Assembly (NCBI RefSeq): GCF_001610875.1
Contig: NZ_CP011272.1
Location: 5,065,988-5,129,987, forward strand
Source of the DNA: Pirellula sp. SH-Sr6A
GTDB lineage: Bacteria; Planctomycetota; Planctomycetia; Pirellulales; Pirellulaceae
Direction: 5' to 3'
DNA length: 64,000 nucleotides
The position numbers and the translations under genes are program-made. The notes below the pieces were generated by a model. It did not search any database. It worked only from the letters and a program-made list of their open reading frames with translations, and was not told where the DNA came from. Shown in pieces: positions 22,022-31,547 of this stretch; position 1 is the first letter of the stretch, and each line of letters begins with the position of its first letter.

Positions 22022-22477
22022 ATGGCCAAGAAGATCGTCAAGAAATCGCCGCCTTCCAAAGTCGCGAAAAAGTCGCAGCCAATCAGGCAGGTCCCCAGCC
22101 CTGCAGGCTTTGACCTCTGCCCCATTGGAATTGCTTATTGGGAACGGATCGCTCCACAGCTCGTGGAAATCAACTTGCTCACGGAACTCCATCTCGAAAC
22201 GTTTGCCGAATTGTGTAGGACCTATGGTGAATATCGCACCCTGACAAAGTGGCTGATCGAGGACCCTTCGCGAGCAACGTTCACATCCGAAAGTGGATAC
22301 GAGTCCGAGTCGCCCCAAGTTCGTATGAGAGAGAAGGCGCTCACGACCCTTCAGAAACTTTGGCCCAAGTTTGGTTTACATCCATTTAGTCTCGCTCAAA
22401 TGCGAAAGCACGGCGGCATTCCTTCGAACAAAGGAGCAGCCATCCAAGCATTCGCCCATAGGAAGTACGACCGGTGA
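22022..22477 (+). CDS. Terminase small subunit (P27-like)
   Basis: A 151-residue protein. After a lysine-rich start, the stretch AYWERIAPQLVEINLLTELHLETFAELCRTYGEYRTLTKWL is the helical DNA-recognition region of P27-family small terminases, which choose the packaging start on phage DNA. It begins right after the HNH stop and overlaps the large subunit by four bases. Confidence 0.85.
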   Translation: MAKKIVKKSPPSKVAKKSQPIRQVPSPAGFDLCPIGIAYWERIAPQLVEINLLTELHLETFAELCRTYGEYRTLTKWLIEDPSRATFTSESGYESESPQVRMREKALTTLQKLWPKFGLHPFSLAQMRKHGGIPSNKGAAIQAFAHRKYDR

Positions 22478-24267
22478 TCGGTCCTAAAAGCCAAAAGCCG
22501 AACAGTACCAACCTTCTATCGCTTCGGAACAAAGCGCGTCGCGAAGGGTGGCTCAAGTATGTTCGCGAGGGATCTGGGGAGGAAGCCGACGAGCGAGCAA
22601 TGCTCGAAGGTTGTGTCTTCGATCAACGTAGAGCCGACCATTGGCTAGAGTTCGCAGATCAACACGGAACTCTTACAGAAGGTGCGTGGGCTGGTCAACC
22701 GTTCAGGCTCACGCCATGGCAAGGTGTCTGTTCTTCGCAATTCTTCGGCTGGGTCAAGTACAGCGAAGAGTGGGGTTTCTGGGTCCGTCGGTATCGAATG
22801 TGGTACCTCGAGCTCCCGAAAAAGAACGGTAAGACGCCATTCCTATCGTTGCTCGGAAACTACTTGCTGTTCGCTGATTCTGTTGGGTTCGGCGGGGTAA
22901 TGCGTCAGATCGCTTTGTACCTCGCAGCGACAACGAAGAAGCAAGCACAGAAGTGTTTAATACATGCCATTCGGCAGATTCGCAACAGCCCGACACTCGA
23001 AGAAGCCTGCAAGATTAAGAAGCTCGAGGGCTTCTACACCGTCGAGTATGGAGACTCCACGTGGGAAGTGATCGCTGCGGATCCAGCATCGGCAGACGGC
23101 GTGAATGGCCATTGCTTGGCGGACGAGTTCCACCGATGGAAAGGATTCGAGTTTTACAACGCATTAAAGTGGATGCTTGCTTCACAGCCGGAGGGCGCAT
23201 TCATCGCCTGTACCACCGCAGGGGAAGAGGGCGAAAACGTTTGCAAATACACACACGACCATGCGGTCGATGTGAATTGCGGGCGCGTGATCGACGAAAC
23301 GTTTCTCGGTACCGTGTATGGACTTAGCCAGGACGATGACCCACATGACGAAGAGAACTGGAAGAAGGCGAACCCTTCACTCGGTACCGACAGAGATTCC
23401 CCACTCAAACTAAGTACCTTCCGCGCCGACTATTTAGCCGCGAAGGACGATCCATCGACATGGTCGGATTTCAAACGATTGCGGCTGGGGATTTGGGCAA
23501 CCTCTTCCAATAGTTGGATCGCTTCCTCTCTCCCACGCGGCCTGCAGGATTGGGATGCTGGGCCAACGGAGCGGAAGAACGCAAAGAAGCGAATCGATTG
23601 CTTCAAGAACTACGATGATGATTACCTAAAGAAGATCGATGCTGTTAGTAGTTCGTTGGGGCTCGACTTGGCTTCGATTCGAGATACGGTTTCCGCTGCA
23701 TTATCCATTGAAGATCAGAACGGTATCGTTTGGACAAGGATATGGTTCTGGCTGCCGGAGGCAGAAGCGCGAAAGCAAGCGAAGCAAATCAACTACTTAC
23801 GATGGTCCGAGCAAGGATTCATTAAGCTCACTCCCGGCAGGTCGATCGACTATCCCATTCTGACCGCGGATCTCGTGGAGATCATTCGTACGTTTCACGT
23901 GAACGAGTTCTATTACGATCCGCATCAAGCTGAGCACATCACTCAGGAGCTCGAAGCCGCGACCGAGGCTGAACGTGTCGAGTTCCCACAACAGATCATT
24001 CATTACGGGCCAGTCGTCCAGGAATGCGAACGTCGCATTATCGCGCAGCGAATACGCCACAACGGAAATGCCGTCATGACCTGGCAGATGGGAAATGCAG
24101 TTGCGATCACCAACACCAACGGGTTCAAGCGATTGGTGAAGAACAAAAAAGGGGGCATTCAAAAAGTGGATGGACCTCAAGCATTGCTCATGTCGTTGCA
24201 AACAGTAGCAAGTCGCGGAGTCGAAGTCGATGACGACGGCGATGACGACGTCTTTACTTTGGATTAA
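22474..24267 (+). CDS. Terminase large subunit
   Basis: A 597-residue packaging motor starting at GTG. The N-terminal ATPase has an adenine-binding and Walker A region (MWYLELPKKNGKTPFLSL, near residues 110-127) and a Walker B region (HCLADEFHRW, near 210). The C-terminal nuclease part has the acidic positions LGLDLASIRD and YDPHQAEHI. The family is that of HK97/P27-type terminases. It is followed three bases later by the portal gene. A sequence close to canonical parS lies inside it at 23892. Confidence 0.95.
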   Translation: MIGPKSQKPNSTNLLSLRNKARREGWLKYVREGSGEEADERAMLEGCVFDQRRADHWLEFADQHGTLTEGAWAGQPFRLTPWQGVCSSQFFGWVKYSEEWGFWVRRYRMWYLELPKKNGKTPFLSLLGNYLLFADSVGFGGVMRQIALYLAATTKKQAQKCLIHAIRQIRNSPTLEEACKIKKLEGFYTVEYGDSTWEVIAADPASADGVNGHCLADEFHRWKGFEFYNALKWMLASQPEGAFIACTTAGEEGENVCKYTHDHAVDVNCGRVIDETFLGTVYGLSQDDDPHDEENWKKANPSLGTDRDSPLKLSTFRADYLAAKDDPSTWSDFKRLRLGIWATSSNSWIASSLPRGLQDWDAGPTERKNAKKRIDCFKNYDDDYLKKIDAVSSSLGLDLASIRDTVSAALSIEDQNGIVWTRIWFWLPEAEARKQAKQINYLRWSEQGFIKLTPGRSIDYPILTADLVEIIRTFHVNEFYYDPHQAEHITQELEAATEAERVEFPQQIIHYGPVVQECERRIIAQRIRHNGNAVMTWQMGNAVAITNTNGFKRLVKNKKGGIQKVDGPQALLMSLQTVASRGVEVDDDGDDDVFTLD

Positions 24268-24269
24268 CT

Positions 24270-25847
24270 ATGGGAAACTGGATTACAAGAACACTAAGCC
24301 GAGCTGCTTCTTGGGTGTCACGTTCCCTTGAAGATCCGAGTCAACCAGTGACTGTCGATTCATTGCTCGCTGATAGCGGCGAATCATTCGTTGGTGACGC
24401 GGGAGCAACAGTCACCGCAGCTAAGGCATTGGGGTATGCACCACTACACCAAGCCGTTTCGATGATATCGGGGGATTGTGCGAAGCTTCCTCTCAACGTT
24501 TATCGTCGGACTGAAAAGGGGCGAACGGTTGCCACCGACCATCCCGTGCAGCGGGTTGTACATCGTTACGGGATGGCGAACGAAGAAATCAACTCCTACA
24601 AGTTTTGGAGACGGTACTTCGCCTCCGCGTTGCTTTGGGGTAATGCTTACGCTTGGATTGATCGCAGTAACCGCGGAGACGTGATCGGCCTGTACCAGCT
24701 GCTCCCTGACCGGACCTGGCTGGAGAGAGTGAACGGAGTACTCGTGTGCCGAACTCAAACCCGACGCGGTACACGAACATTTTCGAAAGACGACATTCTC
24801 CACCTCGAGGGACTGTCGATCGATGGCATCGCGGGCGCCCACGTGATCCGATGCTTCCGACAGGATTTCTCGACCGCTCTGGCAGCCAAGCAATTCGAAG
24901 CAAGGTTCTTCAAGAACAACATGAGTGCGGGCGGCATTCTGCAGGTGAAGCAGGGTACCAATCCCAACAAAGTCAAAAAGACTCAAAAGGAGATCGACGA
25001 GAAATTCGCGGGGTCCGACAAAGCCTTTAAAACACTCGTGATTCGCGATGCAATGCAATGGATATCCACCCAGGTGGATCCACAAAAAGCCCAGCTACCG
25101 CAATTGAAGGAGGACCAGGTTCGCGAAGTTGCCCGAATGTACAACCTCCCTCCATCGAGGTTGGGTCTGAAAGACTCGGTGAGTCATAACTCTCTCGAGG
25201 CGGACAAGCAGAACTACCACGACGGGGCGTTGTCCCATTGGCTAGTTGGAAATGCTGCCGAATGCACCACCAAGCTTCTAACGCAAGAGGAACGTGATGC
25301 AGGAATGTACATCGAAAACAACATCAATGCGTTGTTGTGGGCGGACGCGCTGACTCGAAATACTATCGCCATCACCGGGATTCAGTCGGGGCGATTCTCA
25401 CCAAACGAAACACGAGGCTGGGAGAACTACGACAGTTACGAGGGAGGCGACACCAAGTATATCCCTCTAAACCTGCAACCGATCGAGCCAGGCGTTTCCG
25501 CGGAAACGGGTTTCAGATCTCGACGCCGCAAACGCACTTCTCGCGTCCATCCATCTCACCGTACCGCATATCGAGCTCTCCTCGAGGAGGCTTTTGGTCG
25601 AGCGATCAATCGGATCTGCATACGCAGCGATCGCAACAAGCCTCTCGAGGAAGATCGACAGAACGTCGTCGCGATCGTCGAGAACGTCATGAGAAACGTT
25701 TCGTCCCTCGTCGGATCAACATATGCGAACGAGGCGAACGAGTGGTTTGACTCGCTTCTCGGACTGGACGCGTCTAGCCTTCGCGTCCAAGCCGAGGCGA
25801 GCAGCCAACAATGGATCGACAAACTCCTGAAGGGTGAAAAGCAATGA
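24270..25847 (+). CDS. Portal protein (HK97 family)
   Basis: A 525-residue protein. Typical HK97-type portal features: GYAPLHQAVSMISGDCAKLPLNVYRR, GNAYAWIDRSNRGDVIGLYQLLP and the stem/wing region REVARMYNLPPSRLGLKDSVSHNSLEADKQ. The portal forms the 12-subunit ring through which DNA enters the head. The last 120 residues are longer than usual for the family and arginine-rich. It overlaps the protease gene by four bases. A perfect parS-like palindrome lies at 25494. Confidence 0.93.
   Translation: MGNWITRTLSRAASWVSRSLEDPSQPVTVDSLLADSGESFVGDAGATVTAAKALGYAPLHQAVSMISGDCAKLPLNVYRRTEKGRTVATDHPVQRVVHRYGMANEEINSYKFWRRYFASALLWGNAYAWIDRSNRGDVIGLYQLLPDRTWLERVNGVLVCRTQTRRGTRTFSKDDILHLEGLSIDGIAGAHVIRCFRQDFSTALAAKQFEARFFKNNMSAGGILQVKQGTNPNKVKKTQKEIDEKFAGSDKAFKTLVIRDAMQWISTQVDPQKAQLPQLKEDQVREVARMYNLPPSRLGLKDSVSHNSLEADKQNYHDGALSHWLVGNAAECTTKLLTQEERDAGMYIENNINALLWADALTRNTIAITGIQSGRFSPNETRGWENYDSYEGGDTKYIPLNLQPIEPGVSAETGFRSRRRKRTSRVHPSHRTAYRALLEEAFGRAINRICIRSDRNKPLEEDRQNVVAIVENVMRNVSSLVGSTYANEANEWFDSLLGLDASSLRVQAEASSQQWIDKLLKGEKQ
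25494..25507. repeat. parS-like palindrome, perfect
   Basis: GTTTCCGCGGAAAC; the symmetry extends to 16 bases (CG at both ends becomes CGTTTCCG/CGGAAACG). It lies in the 3' part of the portal gene. Confidence 0.65.
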
Positions 25848-26497
25848 TGCACCATCGACGTTTCTCTGTACCACATCCGACATCGACCGAACGTAGGTTG
25901 GTGATCCAAAAGCGTAACGCCACGAGCGACTCGAATGTCATTCGTGGGTATGGCGCCGTGTTTTATAGCGAGTCGGATCCTCAGACGGAGTATTGGCTTT
26001 GGGATGATTTGGTGGAGAGGATCATGCCCGGAGCCTTTGACCGCGTCATCAAGGAAGGCCAGGATGTTCGATGCTTGTTCAATCACGATATGAACTACGT
26101 CTTAGGTCGAACTCTTTCAGGCACATGCCGCATCAATACCGATGGGATCGGACTTTATTACGAGTGCGATGAATCGCCGAACGACCCGCAGTGGCAGAGC
26201 GTAGCCGAAAAGCTAACGCGTGGCGACGTGACAGGATCGAGCTTCTCTTTCTATCCGTCGGTAACCATCTGGGAAACGATCAAGACCGAAGGTAAGTCCT
26301 TCGATGTTCGATGGATCAAGGAAGTTGGGGTCTGCTATGACGTTGGGCCAGTGACATTCCCCGCATACAACGCTGCGACATCGAGTCGATCTATTGGTCT
26401 TGAAGAGCAAACTTCCTTGCTTGGAGAACGGAACGAGTTCTGGAGATCCCGCGACGACGTTTCGGTGAGATTAAGGGAGCTTGAGAAATGGGAGTAA
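25844..26497 (+). CDS. Prohead protease (HK97 type, S78 family)
   Basis: A 217-residue protein. FNHDMNYVLGRT holds the catalytic histidine region, and VTGSSFSFYPS the catalytic serine of the U35/S78 family; GYGAVFYSES and VGPVTFPAYNAAT are further family blocks. The enzyme matures the capsid by trimming its scaffold arm. It lies between portal and a fibre-like gene rather than directly before the capsid gene, which is unusual. Confidence 0.9.
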   Translation: MMHHRRFSVPHPTSTERRLVIQKRNATSDSNVIRGYGAVFYSESDPQTEYWLWDDLVERIMPGAFDRVIKEGQDVRCLFNHDMNYVLGRTLSGTCRINTDGIGLYYECDESPNDPQWQSVAEKLTRGDVTGSSFSFYPSVTIWETIKTEGKSFDVRWIKEVGVCYDVGPVTFPAYNAATSSRSIGLEEQTSLLGERNEFWRSRDDVSVRLRELEKWE

Positions 26498-28431
26498 CCC
26501 CAGGCATACCTCGTCAGGGTGGACTCACTAATGAGGATGTGCAATCGGCAATCACCGCCGCCCTCGCTGCATACACTCCAACAGCAAACCTCGCACCCAT
26601 CGCGACGTCTGGCTCCGCATCCGATCTCATCACCGGCACGCTCGCAAACGCACGGCTCTCGCCCCAGGTTGTCCGCAGCGACTTCTCTTACTCGGATCCA
26701 GCGTGGATTAACGCGATCGCGGCGAGCAAGCTTAGCGGAACGATCTCCGATGCAAGACTATCGGCCAACATCCCTCGCTTAGATACCGTCAACGCATTCA
26801 TTGCGAGCCAGGTTTTCAACGCGTCCGTGGTGATCGGCGGATTGCTCGGTCCTCGAATTCGCCAATCGACGGGGCAAGTATTTCGCCTCAACACCAACGA
26901 CGACTTAGCCCGCGCAGGCCTGGAGCTTGGGGACCTCAACGCTAGTGGTAACGGGTCTATCACGGGAACCCTCCAAATCGGTGGAGCGGCCGGGCATCTT
27001 CTGCGCTGGAACGTGGGTGCTGCCGCGCTGGAGGTTCGCGATTCGGCCAACGCGTTCTACCGCAAGACGCGGTTAGGCGAGTTGCAAATCATTTCTGATA
27101 CTGGCGGCAACTTTGGTACGCCATCAAATGCCAGGCTTGGGTTCTTAAGTCAGGTCGGTGGCTACATCGCGGGTGCGATCAGTGGTCGTACTTACTCTGG
27201 CAGTGCGATCTACGGTGACATCGTAATATCTGCCAGCCCATCTATCGGTACGGGCCAAAATGACTACTCCGGCTTAACCGATGACCTCGCGATTCGCGGC
27301 AACACGGGCAACGTGGAAATCAATCGAGGTCTCCTTGGGATTGGAATGGCGGGCCAATCAGCTCGCTCAGTCTCGATCCTTCCCGTAAACACAGGCGATC
27401 GAACCGGCGTGCGAGTCTATGACTATGGGGCATTCGCGAGTGCGGTTTCGCAAACGGGATTCGAGGTCGCGTACCTCGGAGGAACGCTGTCCGCCCCGGC
27501 GACTCCGGTATCAGGGCACTACCGAAACATTCTTAGCTTCAAGACTGGCGGGACCAACGGTTTGGTATCTGGGTCGCCGTCCTTTGCAATCCGCAGCACC
27601 ATCGGAAGCGTGATTGGCTCGTCGCTTTGCGAAGTAAACACCTCGTTCATGGTGACTCCTACCATCACGGGCGTGACAACTGCCGTCCAAACGATCTTTG
27701 GACAGTCAGGCCTAGTTGATTTCCCAATCGGGCAAATCCAACTCGGTACCAATGTTCGCCTTAAGAACAACGCAGGCTCGCTCCAAGCACGCAACAGCGG
27801 GGACTCCGCATTCGCGAATCTCGAAGCGGCCGTCATCACCTCGGCGTTCCAAACCCTTGCGGGCGATCCGAGCACGCTTGATATTGCTACTGGCTTAGGG
27901 CGTCTCGTTAAGAACACTCTCACAAACGAGATCGCCAAGTTCATCAACGATGCTGGCGTGATTCGAAGGATCACCACGAGCCCGCCCTGGTCGTCGATCC
28001 TCAGCAAACCAACAACGCTCGCGGGATACGGGATTACCGATGCTGTCGCTTCGAACGATGCGCGCATCACCAATGGAGCCATAACATTCCTGATCGATGG
28101 GGGAGGCTCTGTGATCGCAGTCGGTGAAAAGTCGCTCCTCTTCCGCGTGCCTTACAACTGCACAATCACCGGCTGGGAGCTCGTCGCGAACGCATCCGGA
28201 TCGATCGTAATAGACGTCTGGAAGGACTCGTACGCGAACTTCCCACCGACGAACGGGGATTCGATCGTCGCGGCCGCAAAGCCCACGCTCGCCTCCCAGG
28301 TCAAGGCTCAATCGTCGACGCTGACCGGATGGACCACCGCATTGAACGCTGGGGACTACATCAAGCTCGAAGTCGAATCAGCATCGACCGTAAATGTCGC
28401 GGTACTCACTCTCACGGTGACGAGGACATAG
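26488..28431 (+). CDS. Fibre-like virion protein
   Basis: A 647-residue protein with repeat-rich, glycine/serine/asparagine-rich sequence typical of phage fibres: LITGTLANARLSPQVV and KLSGTISDARLSANIP are related units, VIGGLLGPRIRQSTG and LQIGGAAGHLLRWNVG others, and AGYGITDAVASNDARIT resembles the YGITDA motif common in tail fibres. The C-terminus is a beta-rich domain (ITFLIDGGGSVIAVGEKSLLFRVPYNCTITGWEL) that may bind a receptor. It overlaps the protease gene by 10 bases. Its place before the capsid gene raises the option of a head fibre. Confidence 0.72.
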   Translation: MGVTPGIPRQGGLTNEDVQSAITAALAAYTPTANLAPIATSGSASDLITGTLANARLSPQVVRSDFSYSDPAWINAIAASKLSGTISDARLSANIPRLDTVNAFIASQVFNASVVIGGLLGPRIRQSTGQVFRLNTNDDLARAGLELGDLNASGNGSITGTLQIGGAAGHLLRWNVGAAALEVRDSANAFYRKTRLGELQIISDTGGNFGTPSNARLGFLSQVGGYIAGAISGRTYSGSAIYGDIVISASPSIGTGQNDYSGLTDDLAIRGNTGNVEINRGLLGIGMAGQSARSVSILPVNTGDRTGVRVYDYGAFASAVSQTGFEVAYLGGTLSAPATPVSGHYRNILSFKTGGTNGLVSGSPSFAIRSTIGSVIGSSLCEVNTSFMVTPTITGVTTAVQTIFGQSGLVDFPIGQIQLGTNVRLKNNAGSLQARNSGDSAFANLEAAVITSAFQTLAGDPSTLDIATGLGRLVKNTLTNEIAKFINDAGVIRRITTSPPWSSILSKPTTLAGYGITDAVASNDARITNGAITFLIDGGGSVIAVGEKSLLFRVPYNCTITGWELVANASGSIVIDVWKDSYANFPPTNGDSIVAAAKPTLASQVKAQSSTLTGWTTALNAGDYIKLEVESASTVNVAVLTLTVTRT

Positions 28432-28432
28432 C

Positions 28433-29584
28433 ATGGCAGTGGTGACTCGATGGTTTTCAACGACATCGGCAGGGGCAGGCGATGGGACATCGTGGGCTGA
28501 TCGTGCTCAATTGGTGAGTGGTGCTACGTGGTCGAGTGTAATCACCGGCTTTAATTTCTCTTTAGGTGATTCGCTTGAGTGCAGAATTGGGCCAGGAACT
28601 TATGCGTACACAGCAACGTTGACCAACGCTTCATTTACAACCCCCCCTACAAGATCTAACCGAATATACATTATTGGATCAGATTCGTGGGGAATGCCGA
28701 TTCAACCCAGCGGTTGGATTTCGCTAGTACCAATCTACCCGTCAACTAACTACCCGTTATTCACGTCTAGCTCCGGAGTGGGGTTGTTCGGGGTAACCTG
28801 GCTGGAAGTAGCTTTCATCAAAGCAATAGTATCGTCTAACGGAAGCATCATCGGTGCCCCAGTAGTTATGTTTTGTGATTTAGAAAACACGGCTAGCCAC
28901 GCGTCTGCAAGATGCTTCTCCATAACCCGTCTTGGTATGCACTTTGTAAATAACAAACTTAAATGCTCTGGTTCAATCTACGACAGAATCATAGACATTC
29001 AGGATTCAGGGTACGCCAACATTATAAATTGCCGACTAGAAGGAAACGCGTCTGCTTCATCCGGCGGAAGGCATGGACTGACCGCCAATTCATGGCAACC
29101 GGCAAATAACTATAAAAACCTAACTATCGTGAACAATCCGGGTACAGCGATTCACATAAACGCAGGCAGTCCAAGTTGGTATGGAGAAGGTCTAACGAAT
29201 TCCATTTTGAGCAACAACGGAAGAGGTTATTACGTTGATCCAAACGCAAGTATAGCTGGAAGTATTCCAATTACTTTATCTGGGAACATGATAACTGGCA
29301 ACGCGACTTATGGCGTTGAGCTAGGAACCAACAACGACGAAGTATGGCTCCTCAATAATCGATTTCGCAACAACGGAACTGCTGACTACAACTCACTGCT
29401 AAACGTCCCATTCACTAGCAACTACACCGCAGCCGGGACCGATGCCGATGAGTTCGTCGATGCTCTCAATGGTGACTACCGAATCAAGCTAGGCTCCGCG
29501 TACTGGGGCAAAGGCATCGGTGCAGGCGACGAGCCCTCCAGCGGTTCTTTCATTCTTCCTTCTAACTCCGCATGGGTAGCGTAA
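28433..29584 (+). CDS. Right-handed beta-helix (tailspike-like) protein
   Basis: A 383-residue protein rich in short N/G/S-containing strand units (ANIINCRLEGNAS, KNLTIVNNPGTAIHINAG, LTNSILSNNGRGYYV, SGNMITGNATYGVELG), the pattern of a right-handed parallel beta-helix as found in tailspikes and pectate lyases. No catalytic motif can be assigned. The gene has a lower G+C content and more A/T-ending codons than its neighbours, which suggests separate acquisition. It follows the fibre gene by one base. Confidence 0.75.
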   Translation: MAVVTRWFSTTSAGAGDGTSWADRAQLVSGATWSSVITGFNFSLGDSLECRIGPGTYAYTATLTNASFTTPPTRSNRIYIIGSDSWGMPIQPSGWISLVPIYPSTNYPLFTSSSGVGLFGVTWLEVAFIKAIVSSNGSIIGAPVVMFCDLENTASHASARCFSITRLGMHFVNNKLKCSGSIYDRIIDIQDSGYANIINCRLEGNASASSGGRHGLTANSWQPANNYKNLTIVNNPGTAIHINAGSPSWYGEGLTNSILSNNGRGYYVDPNASIAGSIPITLSGNMITGNATYGVELGTNNDEVWLLNNRFRNNGTADYNSLLNVPFTSNYTAAGTDADEFVDALNGDYRIKLGSAYWGKGIGAGDEPSSGSFILPSNSAWVA

Positions 29585-29991
29585 TGTTTGCATCACCGAC
29601 GATTCCTACGAATCCCGAGTCTTTGCTGATCGCGAAAGAGTTGCTCGATTCCAGCAATTCGACACTCGCTAACCTCGCCAAGTTCAGACGGGAGCAGTTC
29701 CAACGGTTCTGGTACCAATCGCGCCAACAGCTTCGGACGCGACAGGATGTTAACGAGATTCTCTCTCAAATGGACGCGGCATCGCCCGGTCAATCTGCTC
29801 GGTTTTTTGCAAGTGCGAAGGCACTAGTGGACCTCATCGAAGCCATTTCGGGCGAACCGATGGAGCCTGAAGAATGGATGCCTCCTTATGAATACACGAT
29901 TGATCCGGAGACTTATTCACTCCGAATGACGATCCCGCCTGAACCCGAGTCCGAGCCTGAGCCCGAGCCTGAAGCTGAACCCAACGAGTAA
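29584..29991 (+). CDS. Hypothetical protein with acidic proline-rich tail
   Basis: A 135-residue protein from the ATG that overlaps the preceding stop (TAATG); an ATG 12 bases earlier is possible. The body is helical (LAKFRREQFQRFWYQSRQQLRTRQDVNEILSQM) and the end is a run of Pro-Glu units (EPESEPEPEPEAEPNE). It sits between the beta-helix gene and another unknown, and may be a chaperone or accessory protein for the fibre block. No family recognised. Confidence 0.6.
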   Translation: MFASPTIPTNPESLLIAKELLDSSNSTLANLAKFRREQFQRFWYQSRQQLRTRQDVNEILSQMDAASPGQSARFFASAKALVDLIEAISGEPMEPEEWMPPYEYTIDPETYSLRMTIPPEPESEPEPEPEAEPNE

Positions 29992-30014
29992 ACGCTATAC
30001 CTACCGAGGAAACC

Positions 30015-30938
30015 ATGTCAGAAGTTCGTTCCGCATTGCCTTACATTTCGCACCTTCGCGTGACCAAGCGCCCCACGATCAAGTGGGAGCCTATCGGCTA
30101 CGACGCTCAAAACGGTGAGGATCTTTACCGCCAGGGGGTCGATCTCCCCGGCATCGAGTGCGAAGTGACGCCCTACATGGGAAGCGTGAAGGGGCCAGCC
30201 GCAACGTATCGATTCCCCCTGAAGGCCTTCTTCGAGGCGAACTTGGCCAAGCTGCAAGCCAAGCCGCAGAAGAACGACCAGGACAACGCTGCGATTGCCA
30301 ACTTGCAAGCTACGATCGCCAATCCGGAGACGATTTGGGCCGAGTCGATTCTGCTCGCCGGAGGCCTCCCAACGCTCACCGCATTGTGGCAAGACGTGTT
30401 TAGCGACGCGCTCGACGAGTTCACGGAGTGGAGCGAACCCGAAGTAGCGGCCGGTGGAATCCCACTCTACGTGCGCGAGATGCAATGGGACGCTCGCATC
30501 CCCTACGAGTCTGCCAAGTCGATCACCCTTAAAGTGGGCCTGTTCGATACCGAACAGGAGGAAGGCGCTCCTGCGTTGTACACGCTCAGTTTCGAGGACG
30601 CCGCGACGCGGGCCCAACGCGAGGCCTACAACGCGCAGCTCGTTCAACGCATCACGCAGCTGACGGCCGCGATCGCGGGACTTCCTGAAGGTCCAAGCGA
30701 GACGCGAACGCAAATGGAACAGGAGCTCGCTGGATACCAAGCCGAAAAGGCCCAACGCGACGCAGTCGAGAACGGACTCATGAGCGATCTACTATCCAAC
30801 GCGTCCGTGCAGCAATCGCTCCCGACGTTGCTGGTGGCGATCCTCGGTGCATTGAAAGCCGTCTATTGGCCCGACCTCGACATGCAGATGGTGCAAGAGC
30901 GACTGGCCGAAACGCTCGGAGAGTTGGCAGCCGCGTAA
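30015..30938 (+). CDS. Hypothetical protein of the fibre block
   Basis: A 307-residue protein with GAGGAAACC directly before its ATG. The first 120 residues contain beta-type sequence and a helical segment (FEANLAKLQAKPQKNDQDNAAIANLQATI); residues about 200-245 form a coiled coil (AYNAQLVQRITQLTAAIAGL, ETRTQMEQELAGYQAEKAQRD). Coiled coils with beta domains are frequent in trimeric virion proteins. No family recognised; role in the particle is inferred from place. Confidence 0.65.
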   Translation: MSEVRSALPYISHLRVTKRPTIKWEPIGYDAQNGEDLYRQGVDLPGIECEVTPYMGSVKGPAATYRFPLKAFFEANLAKLQAKPQKNDQDNAAIANLQATIANPETIWAESILLAGGLPTLTALWQDVFSDALDEFTEWSEPEVAAGGIPLYVREMQWDARIPYESAKSITLKVGLFDTEQEEGAPALYTLSFEDAATRAQREAYNAQLVQRITQLTAAIAGLPEGPSETRTQMEQELAGYQAEKAQRDAVENGLMSDLLSNASVQQSLPTLLVAILGALKAVYWPDLDMQMVQERLAETLGELAAA

Positions 30939-30971
30939 AAAACTTCTCTTCACAACAAATAGTTGGCAGCG

Positions 30972-31547
30972 ATGGAAACACTCACTTTTACCGCACAATC
31001 TGGTGTCCTGGACTTCTACGTTCTCCCTGAAGGCTCCTCGCTTGCCGCGTGGGACACCAACGCGGAGTATCCGATAGAAGGTGAGAGCGGGCATTACAGC
31101 GTGGAAGTCGATCCCAGCATTGCTACGGTGTGGAGGTTGTTTCGTGGATCAACTCAACCTTCATCCTGGAACGATTGGCTTGAGGTATTTCGTATCCAAT
31201 CGATTGCGGTGCTACCGACCCAAGGTATGGACGACAGGGATTACTCTGTTGCAACAATCCAGGCGAGCGTAGACGCGGATCTTTCGATAGCCAGAACAGT
31301 CCGCGATGCCGCTAACGAACCAGTTCTCTTACCAACTTGCGACTTCGTATTATGCGACAAGAACCAGAAGCACCTCGCAACGATCCCGCCCACGATCTCG
31401 GGCGCTAGCTACACGGTTCAGGTGCCACGATCGCTGACCAAGTTGGAACGAACGATCTTCTTTGCACTGAGGATTCGCGACAGCTCGAACCTTGATTTGG
31501 ATCGAGGCACAATCCAGTTTGTCTACGCGGCGACCGCGCCGGTTTAG
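30972..31547 (+). CDS. Hypothetical beta-rich protein
   Basis: A 191-residue protein (TTG at 30963 is an alternative start). The sequence alternates beta strands (METLTFTAQSGVLDFYVLPEG, YTVQVPRSLTKLERTIFFALRIRD, TIQFVYAA) and may form two small barrels or Ig-like domains, as in capsid decoration or fibre-linked proteins. The stop codon lies within the promoter-like block that precedes the capsid gene. No family recognised. Confidence 0.6.
   Translation: METLTFTAQSGVLDFYVLPEGSSLAAWDTNAEYPIEGESGHYSVEVDPSIATVWRLFRGSTQPSSWNDWLEVFRIQSIAVLPTQGMDDRDYSVATIQASVDADLSIARTVRDAANEPVLLPTCDFVLCDKNQKHLATIPPTISGASYTVQVPRSLTKLERTIFFALRIRDSSNLDLDRGTIQFVYAATAPV

Noticed and set aside
30018-30755. 245-codon minus-strand frame opposite the 30015 gene
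   Set aside because: Leu/Arg/Gly/Val-rich mirror of a strongly coding plus-strand gene with a good ribosome site; a shadow.
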